A DNA stretch of 64,000 nucleotides. Source: Rubrivivax sp. Lineage in GTDB: Bacteria; Pseudomonadota; Gammaproteobacteria; Burkholderiales; Burkholderiaceae_C. Shown here in pieces: positions 1-7,549 of the stretch (its first letter is position 1; every line of letters begins with the position of its first letter). The stretch is taken from the NCBI GenBank assembly GCA_027491255.1, contig JAIXWM010000129.1, positions 1 to 64,000 of the forward strand. The letters run 5' to 3'. The notes below the pieces were generated by a model that was not told the origin of the DNA, ran no database searches, and worked only from the letters and a program-made list of their open reading frames with translations. A program made the translations under genes and the position numbers.

Positions 1-135
1 CAGGCACGCTTCCGCACCGACGCGCTCGACGCCGCCGCCGGCAGCCCGCAGGCCCTGGCCACCTTCATCGCCCAGGACTTCGGCTCCTGGCGTCAGGTGG
101 TGGTGGCGCAGAACCTGCGCATCGACAGGCTTTGA
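1..135 (+). CDS. C-terminal end of a TctC/Bug-type solute-binding protein (partial)
   Basis: Only the last 44 codons are present; the gene enters from the left edge and stops at TGA 133-135. The readable tail (…SPQALATFIAQDFGSWRQVV…, ending RIDRL) has the form typical of Bug/TctC periplasmic receptors of tripartite tricarboxylate transporters, whose C-terminus carries a 'tPEeFaaFiraEiakWakvv' helix. That family binds small carboxylates in the periplasm and is hugely expanded in Burkholderiales. The substrate cannot be told from this fragment. No transporter membrane subunits follow it, which is normal for orphan Bug genes. Confidence 0.65.
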   Translation, partial: QARFRTDALDAAAGSPQALATFIAQDFGSWRQVVVAQNLRIDRL

Positions 136-380
136 CCACGGTCTGACCGCGCAATCCGCTGTCCCGAGCCAGCGATTCCGCGGCATCGTGCGGTTTCGCG
201 CGGGCCGAGGCTGCGGTGCGCGGCCTCGGCGAGTCGGCGACACGCAACCCATTCGGTCGACCGGCATGGAAGTACCGCTTCACCCGAAACCGCGGGCGCG
301 CGGTCTTGGCGCAGGGCACCGCCGGTGCCGCCTTCTTGCCGCAGCGCGCGCCTTCCAGGCCCTGCGGCGCGTCAGCCGCT
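136..380. other. non-coding stretch, nothing recognised
   Basis: About 245 bases between the TctC-type gene end and the IS remnant. The open frames that cross it read as Arg/Ala/Pro-rich composition shadows. No hairpin followed by a T run, and no promoter-like hexamer pair, was convincing. Confidence 0.5.
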
Positions 381-694
381 CTACCGTGCTGCCCCCCGGG
401 AATGCCTTGCCTGACCGAAACAGGCGCCGGCCAGCTTCAGGATCTCGGCGGCCTTGCGCAGTTCGCGCTCGAGTTCCTTGATGCACTGCTGCTCGGCGAC
501 CCTCGGATCGGTCCGCACACCGATGTCGTGACCGTCCAGATGCTCACGCCTGCGCAGCGTCTCGGCCGCGCGGCCAAACTTGTCGGCGATCGACTCGATG
601 GCCAGACGCTGCGACGGCTGCCGGTCCTGCGCCTCGAAGGCCATCCGCACCGCGCGCTCGACACCTCAGAGGGCAACCACGGCGACCTCCTCAT
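381..694 (-). pseudogene. IS3-family transposase OrfA remnant (frameshifted)
   Basis: Read on the minus strand, this encodes a decayed OrfA of an IS3-family element. From 694 the frame gives MRRSPWLPSEV. After a one-base loss near 664-668 the reading continues as ERAVRMAFEAQ, AIESIADKFG, AETLRR and IKELERELRKAAEILKLA. These match the family pattern SPEVrERAVRMV … AIESIA.KiG … tLr.W … IKaLErEvreLr.ANEILklAsaFFAqAE. The helix-turn-helix and leucine-zipper parts are recognisable but damaged. No OrfB (DDE transposase) and no terminal inverted repeats were found, so this is a dead fragment. It marks a past insertion or rearrangement at the edge of the catabolic region. Confidence 0.75.
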
Positions 695-787
695 GTCGGC
701 TCCATTCCCCAGCGCAGGAGCCTTCTCAAAAGCCAGGGCAGTTCATTGCACCGGGCATTGAAACCCGCGCCCCCCGCCGCGACCGGG

Positions 788-1996
788 TCAGCCGCGGTAG
801 CGCCGCAACTCGAGCTTGGCAAGCTGCTCGCGGTGCACCTCGTCGGGCCCGTCGGCCAGGCGCAGCACCCGGCTCATGGCCCAGGCGCTGGCCAGCCCGA
901 AATCGTTGCTCGTGCCGCCGCCGCCGTGGGCCTGGATGGCCCAGTCGATCACCTTGCAGGCCATCTGCGGGACGGCCACCTTGATCATCGCGATCTCGGC
1001 GCGCGCGACCTTGTTGCCGACGGTGTCCATGCGCCACGCCGCCTGCAGCGTCAGCAGCCGCGACTGCTCGATCAGGATGCGCGACTCGGCGATGCGCTCG
1101 TGCGTCACCCCCTGGTCGGCCACCGCCTTGCCAAAGGCGTGCCGGGCCAGGGTACGGCGGCACATGCGCTCGAGCGCGCGCTCGGCCGAGCCGATCAGCC
1201 GCATGCAGTGGTGGATGCGTCCCGGGCCCAGGCGGCCCTGGGCGATCTCGAAACCGCGCCCCTCGCCGAGCAGCATGTTCGAGGCCGGCACGCGCACGTT
1301 CTCGAACACCACCTCGGAGGCGCGGTCGGGCACGCCGTAGAAGCCGAACACCGGCAGCGGGCGCAGCACGCGCACCCCGGGGCTGTCCATCGGCACCAGG
1401 ATCATCGACTGCTGCCGGTGCCGGTCAGGGTGGGTGGGGTCGGACTTGCCCATGAAGATGGCGATCCGGCAGCGCGGGTGCGTGGCATTGGTGGTGTACC
1501 ACTTGTGGCCGTTGATGACGTAGTGGTCGCCGTCGCGCACGATCGAGCTCTCGATGTTGGTGGCGTCGCTGGACGCCACCGCGGGCTCGGTCATCGCGAA
1601 ACAGGAGCGGATCTCGCCGTCCAGCAGCGGGCGCAGCCACTGCGCCTGCTGCTCGGGCGTGCCGTAGCGGGCCAGGACCTCCATGTTGCCGGTGTCGGGC
1701 GCCGCGCAGTTGAAGACCTCGGGGGCGAGCAGCGATCGACCCATGATCTCGCACAGCGGCGCGTAGTCGAGATTGCTCAGTCCGGCACCGTGCTGCGAAT
1801 CGGGCAGGAACAGGTTCCACAGCCCGGCGGCGCGGGCCAGCGGCTTGAGCTCCTCGACCACCGGCAGCACCGACCAGGGGCCCAGCTGCTCGGCCTGCGC
1901 GAAGTAGCGCGCCTCGTTGGGGTAGATGTGGGTCTGCATGAACTCGCCGATGCGGTCCTGCAGTTCGCGCACGCGGGCGCTGGGTTCGAAAGGCAT
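788..1996 (-). CDS. acyl-CoA dehydrogenase (FadE/ACAD10-11 type)
   Basis: 402 aa, full length for the family. It oxidises an acyl-CoA to the trans-2-enoyl-CoA, passing electrons from FAD to ETF. Visible features are the N-terminal helical domain, the beta-domain motif [17 protein letters not shown] (about residues 133-149), the [10 protein letters not shown] segment and a C-terminal helical domain with the [12 protein letters not shown] loop. The long N-terminus and the TEPxVASSD motif resemble bacterial homologues of ACAD10/ACAD11. The next gene upstream encodes the aminoglycoside-phosphotransferase-like domain that is fused to such dehydrogenases in animals, which supports this. It is the last gene of a leftward operon, 43 bp after that phosphotransferase. 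The exact acyl chain is not determinable. Confidence 0.9.
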   Translation of the reverse strand: MPFEPSARVRELQDRIGEFMQTHIYPNEARYFAQAEQLGPWSVLPVVEELKPLARAAGLWNLFLPDSQHGAGLSNLDYAPLCEIMGRSLLAPEVFNCAAPDTGNMEVLARYGTPEQQAQWLRPLLDGEIRSCFAMTEPAVASSDATNIESSIVRDGDHYVINGHKWYTTNATHPRCRIAIFMGKSDPTHPDRHRQQSMILVPMDSPGVRVLRPLPVFGFYGVPDRASEVVFENVRVPASNMLLGEGRGFEIAQGRLGPGRIHHCMRLIGSAERALERMCRRTLARHAFGKAVADQGVTHERIAESRILIEQSRLLTLQAAWRMDTVGNKVARAEIAMIKVAVPQMACKVIDWAIQAHGGGGTSNDFGLASAWAMSRVLRLADGPDEVHREQLAKLELRRYRG

Positions 1997-2039
1997 GCGC
2001 GGCTCTCCTGGGATCGATGGTCGTTGGACAGGGGCGAGG

Positions 2040-3083
2040 TCAGGCCAGCGCTCGCGCGCGCTGCCAGGCGGCTGCGGCGATGCGGCCGGCCAGCGCCCCG
2101 GTGCGGGCGGCCTGGGGGTCGCTGGCGCTGCCGTCGATCGCGCGCCGGGCGATGCCCTGCAGGATCGCCGCGAGCCGGAACAGGCTGTAGATGACGCAGA
2201 CTTGCCAGCCGGGCGGCGGCTCGGGCGCCAGGCCTCGCGCCTGCAGGTAGGCGGCCAGGTGCTGGCCGGCCGACGGGATGCCCAGGGCCTGCAGGTCCTG
2301 CCCGGCCATGCCGCGGAACTCCTCGGCCGTGAGTTCCCAGCCGAGGATGTGGTACGCCATGTCGGCCAGCGGGTCGCCGAGCGTCGACAGTTCCCAGTCG
2401 ATCAGGGCCACGACCCGGGGCTCGGTCGGGTGCACGATCATGTTGTCGACGCGCAGGTCGCCGTGCACCAGCGCGGGCGGCGCGGCCGGCGGCAGGTGGC
2501 GCGGCAGCCAGTCGATCAGCGCCTCCATCGCCTCGATGCGGTGCGTCTCGGCGGCGCGGTACTGGCGCGTCCACAGGGCCACCTGGCGCTCGACGAAGTG
2601 CCCCGCACGCCCGTAGCCCGCCAGGCCCAGGGCCTGCGGGTCGAGGCTGTGCAGGCGCGCGATCATGCGCGCGATGTCCCGGTACAGCGCCGCGCGCTCC
2701 GCCGGGTCGAGCCCCGGGAGCGCCGGGTCGAGGAAGACGCGCCCCTCGACGAAATCCATCACGTAGAAAGGCGTGCCGATGACCGACGTGTCCTCGCACA
2801 GGGCGTGCACCGCCGGTACCGGCAGGCCGGTGCCGGCCAGCGCTGCAAGCACCCGGTGCTCGCGCTCGACGGCGTGGGCCGACGGCAGCACCGGACCCTC
2901 GGGTTTCTTGCGCAGCAGCCAGCGCCTGGCTCCGGCCTGCAGGCGATAGCTCGGGTTGGACTGCCCGCCCCGGCAACGCTCCACCACGAAGGGTCCGTCC
3001 CACGGCCCGAGCCGGGCCGACAGCCAGTCGCGCAGGGCCTGCGCATGCGAGACGGTCCAGGCTTCGGCAGGCGCCGCCTTCAT
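2040..3083 (-). CDS. phosphotransferase family protein (APH fold, ACAD10/11-type)
   Basis: 347 aa. The protein has an aminoglycoside-phosphotransferase/choline-kinase fold: an N-lobe beginning [15 protein letters not shown], a Brenner-type catalytic motif [12 protein letters not shown] and a metal-binding [13 protein letters not shown]. In animal ACAD10/ACAD11 this domain is fused to an acyl-CoA dehydrogenase, where published work on 4-hydroxy acids links it to phosphorylating hydroxyacyl-CoA. Here the two are separate adjacent genes. The natural inference is a kinase acting on a hydroxylated acyl-CoA intermediate, not an antibiotic-resistance enzyme. ATG 3083 overlaps the dctM stop in an ATGA, so translation is probably coupled. 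Confidence 0.85.
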   Translation of the reverse strand: MKAAPAEAWTVSHAQALRDWLSARLGPWDGPFVVERCRGGQSNPSYRLQAGARRWLLRKKPEGPVLPSAHAVEREHRVLAALAGTGLPVPAVHALCEDTSVIGTPFYVMDFVEGRVFLDPALPGLDPAERAALYRDIARMIARLHSLDPQALGLAGYGRAGHFVERQVALWTRQYRAAETHRIEAMEALIDWLPRHLPPAAPPALVHGDLRVDNMIVHPTEPRVVALIDWELSTLGDPLADMAYHILGWELTAEEFRGMAGQDLQALGIPSAGQHLAAYLQARGLAPEPPPGWQVCVIYSLFRLAAILQGIARRAIDGSASDPQAARTGALAGRIAAAAWQRARALA

Positions 3084-4339
3084 CGCACCAGGGCCAGCGA
3101 CAGCGCCGGCCAGGCGCTCACCAGCGCCAGCCCGACCAGCATCACGCCGATGAAGGGCAGCGCTGCGCGACAGACCTCGGAGAAGCTCGCCCTGAAGGCC
3201 GCCATCGCGACGAACAGGTTCAGGCCCACCGGCGGCGTGATGTAGCCGATCTCGAGGTTGACGGTCACGATGATGCCGAAGTGCACCGGGTCGACGCCGT
3301 AGACGCGCGCGATCGGCATCAGCAGCGGCCCGAGGATCACGATCGCCGAGCCCACGTCCATCACCGCGCCGGCCAGCAGCAGCAGCCCGTTGACGGCGAT
3401 CAGGAACGAGGTCCGGTCGTCGATCCAGGTCTGCACCCAGGCCACCAGCGCCTGCGGGATGCGTTCGTAGTCGAGCACCACGCTCAGGCTCGTGGCAAAG
3501 GCCACCAGCGGCAGCAGCATGCCCAGCATCACGACGGTCTCGCCGACGATGCGGTAGAAGTCCTTCGCGTCGAGCTCCCGGTGCACCAGGGTCTCGACGA
3601 GCAGCGCATAGACGAGCGCCGCCGCAGCCGCCTCGGTCGGTGTGAAGTAGCCCGAATAGATGCCGCCGAGCAGCAGCACCGGCAGCGCCAGCGCGAGCAG
3701 GCCCTCGCGCAGCGCCTCGACGATCTCGCGCGGGTCCCAGCGGGAGCGCGGGAAACGGCGCGCATGCCAGACGGCCGCCAGCGCCAGCAGCGCCGCCAGC
3801 AGCAGGCCGGGCAGAACGCCCGCGATGAACAGCTGCGTGATCGAGGTCTCGGTCATGATCCCGAACAGGATCATCGGGATCGACGGCGGGATGATGATGC
3901 CCAGCGTGCCGCTGGCGCAGATCAGGCCGATCGCAAACGACCTGGAGTAGCCGGCGGCCTGCAGCGCCGGAAACATCACCGCGCCCACGGCCAGCATCGT
4001 GACGATGCTCGAGCCCGAGATCGCCGCGAAGACGGTGCAGCTGAGCACCGTGGCCACGGCCAGCCCGCCGGGCACCGGCGCGGTGAGCGCCGTCATGATG
4101 CGCACGAGGCGCCGCGCGATGCTGCCGCGCGTCATCACCGCGCCGGCCAGCAGGAACATCGGGATCGCGATCAGCACCTCCTTGTCGAGCGCCGACCAGA
4201 CGTCCTGCATCACGTAGGTCACCTGGCTGTCGGCCAGCGCGACGTGGACGAAGACCGTGCCCGCGGCCAGGATCAGCAGCAGCGGCTGGCGCAGCAGCGC
4301 CAGCGCGAGCAGCACCGCAAGACCGAGCAGGATGCTCAC
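3080..4339 (-). CDS. dctM: TRAP transporter large permease, DctM type
   Basis: 419 aa, usual size for the 12-helix DctM subunit of tripartite ATP-independent periplasmic transporters. It is almost wholly hydrophobic and shows the family's internal-repeat signatures GIIIPPSIPMILFG and GYITPPVGLNLF. It forms the sodium-coupled transport pathway in the inner membrane with DctQ, fed by the periplasmic receptor DctP. The start is GTG at 4339, three bases after the dctQ stop. Its place in an operon with an acyl-CoA ligase and dehydrogenase implies import of an organic acid that is then CoA-activated. Confidence 0.92.
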   Translation of the reverse strand: MSILLGLAVLLALALLRQPLLLILAAGTVFVHVALADSQVTYVMQDVWSALDKEVLIAIPMFLLAGAVMTRGSIARRLVRIMTALTAPVPGGLAVATVLSCTVFAAISGSSIVTMLAVGAVMFPALQAAGYSRSFAIGLICASGTLGIIIPPSIPMILFGIMTETSITQLFIAGVLPGLLLAALLALAAVWHARRFPRSRWDPREIVEALREGLLALALPVLLLGGIYSGYFTPTEAAAAALVYALLVETLVHRELDAKDFYRIVGETVVMLGMLLPLVAFATSLSVVLDYERIPQALVAWVQTWIDDRTSFLIAVNGLLLLAGAVMDVGSAIVILGPLLMPIARVYGVDPVHFGIIVTVNLEIGYITPPVGLNLFVAMAAFRASFSEVCRAALPFIGVMLVGLALVSAWPALSLALVR

Positions 4340-4342
4340 CGG

Positions 4343-4882
4343 CTAACCCCCTTCTCCCGCCTCGGCCGGCCGCAGCGACGGCGCCCAGGCCCAGGCCAGG
4401 CAGCGCAGCGCGGCCGATGCGAAGGCGTAGACCATCACGGCCTGCAGCGGCCAGATCGGGATGTCGAGCGTGGGCGAGCGCTCACCCACGCCGCGCGTCT
4501 CGGCGGTGAAGACCGCGCTGTACCAGGCCAGCACGGACAGCAGCGCCGCCGACACCAGGCTGCCGGCGCGCTCGAGCGGGCCCGCCCACGAAGCGGGCAG
4601 CAGCGCGTCGGTGGCCTTGATGCGCAGGTGCGCACCCCGGCCCAGCGCCAGCACGAAGCCGAGCATGCCGGCGACGAAGGTCAGGTGCACGGCCGAGCGC
4701 TGGGCGCCGAACAGGCCCTGGCCGAACACCTCGCGCCCCAGCAGGTCGGCGATCAGGGCGCAGGCGGCACCGAGGATGGCTGCGCTGGCCAGCGCCTGCT
4801 CCGCGGCGAGCAGGCGCCGCAGCAGCGCCTCCAGGCCCCGCGGGGGCGGCGCCCCCGCCGGCGGGCCGCCATCAGCTGCCAC
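4343..4882 (-). CDS. dctQ: TRAP transporter small permease, DctQ type
   Basis: About 179 aa with four hydrophobic helices, typical of the DctQ subunit that docks the receptor and scaffolds DctM. The frame stays open upstream to 5020, but that would overlap dctP by 150 bases and add an unrelated basic stretch. I place the start at GTG 4882, which overlaps the dctP stop by 11 bases and gives a short Pro-rich N-terminus before the first helix (LASAAILGAACALIADLL). The start is inferred. The protein ends three bases before dctM. Confidence 0.82.
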   Translation of the reverse strand: MAADGGPPAGAPPPRGLEALLRRLLAAEQALASAAILGAACALIADLLGREVFGQGLFGAQRSAVHLTFVAGMLGFVLALGRGAHLRIKATDALLPASWAGPLERAGSLVSAALLSVLAWYSAVFTAETRGVGERSPTLDIPIWPLQAVMVYAFASAALRCLAWAWAPSLRPAEAGEGG

Positions 4883-5894
4883 GCCGGGCGGCCTGGATTT
4901 CGTTGAACAGCGCCACCGCCGTCGGGCCCATGGTCTGCACGTAGGCGGCATGGCCCGGCGCGACCATGTCGACCCAGGCCTTGCGCTGGGCATCGGTGAG
5001 GCGGTGGACCTTGCCGCCACCGGCCTCGAACTTCTCCATCAGCGGCCCTTCGGCGGCGCGGACCTCGGCACGCAGCGTCGCGTAGCCCGGGACCGCGGCG
5101 CGGATGCCCTGCTGCTGCTGCGCGCTGAGCCGGCCCCAGGCGGCCTTGTTGACGAAGACGGCGTTGAACAGGTGGGTGTGGCGCGTCAGCGTGACGTGGG
5201 GCGCGCTCTTCGCCGCCGGCGTCGTGATGTAGTAGACGAAGGGCAGGTCGGCGCCCTCGACCAGGCCCTGCTCGAGACCCGGGAACATCTCGCCCAGCGG
5301 CAACTGCACGCCGTTGGCCTGCAGCGCGCTCCAGAAGAAGCGCGACGAAGGCGCCGGCGAGACGCGGATCTTGCGGCCCTTCACATCGGCCGGGGTGAGC
5401 AGCGCCGACTTGCCGACGACGTCGTTGAAGCCGGTCTCGGTGAGACCGAGCAGCACCAGGCCCTTGGCGTCGAGGATGGGCGTCAGCAGGCGCATGCCGT
5501 GCCGGTCGAGCACGGTGTCACCCTCCTGCGGGCTGGACCACAGGTAGGGGGTGGCGAAGACGGCCAGCTCGGGAGCGATCGAGGCCAGGCCGAGGACCGA
5601 GATCACGCCGACCTGCAGGCGGCCGCGCACGACCTGCTGCACCGCCTCCTGCTCGTTGGCGAGGAACTGGAACTCGGCCTTGACGCCGCCGCCGCTGCCG
5701 CGCGTGATCGCATCGGCCACCCGCACGTGGTGGTCGCGCAGCAGCCCGGGCTGGGCTGCCGAGGTCAGGCGCCAGTCCTCGGAGGCCAGCGCCGCGGCCG
5801 GGGCCAGCAGACTGCCGGCGGCGGCCGAGGCGGCCCCTGCGAGGACGGTTCGGCGGCGCAGCGCCAGTTCTTTGCTTCGATCGGTCTGGTTCAT
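4872..5894 (-). CDS. dctP: TRAP transporter periplasmic receptor, DctP type
   Basis: 340 aa from ATG 5894, which is preceded by a strong GGAGGAGA ribosome site. The N-terminus LALRRRTVLAGAASAAAGSL is a Tat-like twin-arginine signal with cleavage near ALASED. The body shows DctP landmarks: the FATPYL segment, ADVKGRKIRVS (interdomain strand, family 'lkGlKiRvp'), the EMFPGLEQGLVEGAD segment (family 'ypALqqGvvDGqE') and a conserved helix near the C-terminus. The receptor captures the substrate, usually a monocarboxylate, through a conserved Arg and delivers it to DctQM. Neighbouring CoA-pathway genes suggest an aliphatic or terpenoid carboxylate. Confidence 0.9.
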   Translation of the reverse strand: MNQTDRSKELALRRRTVLAGAASAAAGSLLAPAAALASEDWRLTSAAQPGLLRDHHVRVADAITRGSGGGVKAEFQFLANEQEAVQQVVRGRLQVGVISVLGLASIAPELAVFATPYLWSSPQEGDTVLDRHGMRLLTPILDAKGLVLLGLTETGFNDVVGKSALLTPADVKGRKIRVSPAPSSRFFWSALQANGVQLPLGEMFPGLEQGLVEGADLPFVYYITTPAAKSAPHVTLTRHTHLFNAVFVNKAAWGRLSAQQQQGIRAAVPGYATLRAEVRAAEGPLMEKFEAGGGKVHRLTDAQRKAWVDMVAPGHAAYVQTMGPTAVALFNEIQAARRGS

Positions 5895-5959
5895 GGGGGT
5901 CTCCTCCGGGTGGACAGGTGCGGCCGGCCCGGGCCGCGGCAGGTGGTGGGCCGGGATGA

Positions 5960-7549
5960 TCAGTTCACGGCGCGGCTGCGTCCTTGCCAGTACGGCTCGC
6001 GCAGCAGGCGCTTGAGCAGCTTGCCGCTCGGGTTGCGCGGCAGTTCGTCGTGGAAATCGACGCTGCGCGGGCACTTGTAGCGCGCCAGGCGCTCGCGCAT
6101 GAAGGCGATCAGTTCGTCGGCGCTCGCCCGGGCCCCAGGCCGCAGCACCACGCAGGCCTTGACCGACTCGCCCCAGACCTCGTCGGGCACCCCGATGACG
6201 GCGCAGTCGGCCACGGCCGGGTGGGCCACGAGAACGTTCTCGACCTCGGCGGGGTAGATGTTCTCGCCGCCGGAGATGATCATGTCCTTGATGCGGTCAT
6301 GGATGTAGAGCAGGCCGTCGCGCAGGTAGCCCGCGTCGCCGGTGCGCATCCACCCCCCGTCGGGGCTGCGGCCCAGCGGATAGGCCTGCTGCGTGGCCGG
6401 CGCGTCGCGCCAGTAGCCCTTGAAGTTGCGCACCGACTCGACCCAGATCTCGCCGACCTCGCCCTCGGGCAGTTCACGCGTGCCCAGCGGCTCGACGATG
6501 CGAACACGCGCGCCCCCGGCCGCGCGGCCGGCCGAGCGCAGTGGCGCGGCGAGCGCCGGGTCGGCCAGCGCGCGCCGGTGGTCCTCGGGCATCAGGAAGC
6601 TGATCGGCCCCGACACCTCGGTCATGCCGTAGACCTGCAGGAAGTCGCAGCCGAACGCCTGCATCGACCGGCGCAGCAGGGTCTCGCTGATCGGCGAGCC
6701 GCCGTAGGCGACCAGGCGCAGCGAGCGGTAGTCGGCCTGCTCGCAGCCCGGTTGCTGCAGCATGAACAGCAGCATCGCGGGCACGAGGAAGGCATGGGTG
6801 ATGCCCTCGCCGGCCACGGCCTCGATGAACTCCGCGGGCTCGAAGGTGGAGAAGGCCACCGTCTGCCCGCCAGCCCACAGCGTGAGCAGCAGCATCGTCA
6901 TGCCGGCGACGTGGAAGGTGGGCAGCGGGTTGCCGTTGACGTCGCCCGGGCCGAAGCCCCAGTCGCCGGCCACCGTCAGGCAGGTCGACAGCAGGCCGCG
7001 GTGGGTCAGCACCACGCCCTTGGGACGCCCCGTCGTGCCCGAGGAATACAACTGCAGCGCGTCATCGTCGCCCTGCAGCGCCACCGGCTCCAACGATGCC
7101 GGCCAGGGCGCCATCCAGGACTCGAGCGCGGGCAGCCCGGCAGCGGCACGCTCGGTGCAGACCACCGCGCGCAGTCGCGGCAGGGCCGGCAGGTCGATCA
7201 GGGGCACGAAGGTCTCGTCGACGAGCAGGAACACGGCCTGCCCGTGATCGAGGATGTAGCGCAGTTCGTCGCGCGCCAGGCGCCAGTTCACCGGCAGGCA
7301 CACCGCGCCGAGCCGGCACGCCGCCAGGGTCAGCAGCAGGCACTCCACATGGTGCTGGCTGAGGCAGGCCACGCGGTCGCCGCGGCCCACGCCCAGCGCC
7401 TGCAAGGCCCGCGCCAGGCGCGCCGATGCGGCTTCGAGACCCGCGAAATCGAGCACGCGGGTGCCGTGCCGGATCGCGGCCTGCCGCGGGCGCTGCCGCG
7501 CCTGGCGCAGCAGGGTGTCCACGAGCGTGGTGTCGGCGACGCCGTCCAT
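5960..7549 (-). CDS. AMP-dependent acyl-CoA synthetase/ligase
   Basis: 529 aa ANL-superfamily enzyme activating a carboxylic acid to its CoA thioester via an acyl-adenylate. Motifs in order: the P-loop YSSGTTGRPKG (about residue 168), the A5 motif VYGMTEVSG, the A7 motif GWMRTGDAGYL, the hinge DRIKDMIISGGENIYPAEVE and the catalytic C-terminal lysine in NPSGKLLKR. The start is ATG 7549, sharing a base with the stop of the upstream reductase gene (TGATG). Upstream in-frame codons would run deep into that gene. It sits directly before the TRAP receptor gene, so it probably activates the imported acid. Substrate specificity cannot be read by eye. Confidence 0.92.
   Translation of the reverse strand: MDGVADTTLVDTLLRQARQRPRQAAIRHGTRVLDFAGLEAASARLARALQALGVGRGDRVACLSQHHVECLLLTLAACRLGAVCLPVNWRLARDELRYILDHGQAVFLLVDETFVPLIDLPALPRLRAVVCTERAAAGLPALESWMAPWPASLEPVALQGDDDALQLYSSGTTGRPKGVVLTHRGLLSTCLTVAGDWGFGPGDVNGNPLPTFHVAGMTMLLLTLWAGGQTVAFSTFEPAEFIEAVAGEGITHAFLVPAMLLFMLQQPGCEQADYRSLRLVAYGGSPISETLLRRSMQAFGCDFLQVYGMTEVSGPISFLMPEDHRRALADPALAAPLRSAGRAAGGARVRIVEPLGTRELPEGEVGEIWVESVRNFKGYWRDAPATQQAYPLGRSPDGGWMRTGDAGYLRDGLLYIHDRIKDMIISGGENIYPAEVENVLVAHPAVADCAVIGVPDEVWGESVKACVVLRPGARASADELIAFMRERLARYKCPRSVDFHDELPRNPSGKLLKRLLREPYWQGRSRAVN

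Noticed and set aside
746-2194. Long plus-strand open frame opposite the acyl-CoA dehydrogenase
   Set aside because: His/Arg/Gly-rich shadow composition typical of the antisense of a GC-rich gene; the minus-strand frame has complete family motifs.
4883-5020. Longer dctQ start at 5020
   Set aside because: It would overlap dctP by about 150 bases and add a basic, unrelated N-terminus before the first helix.
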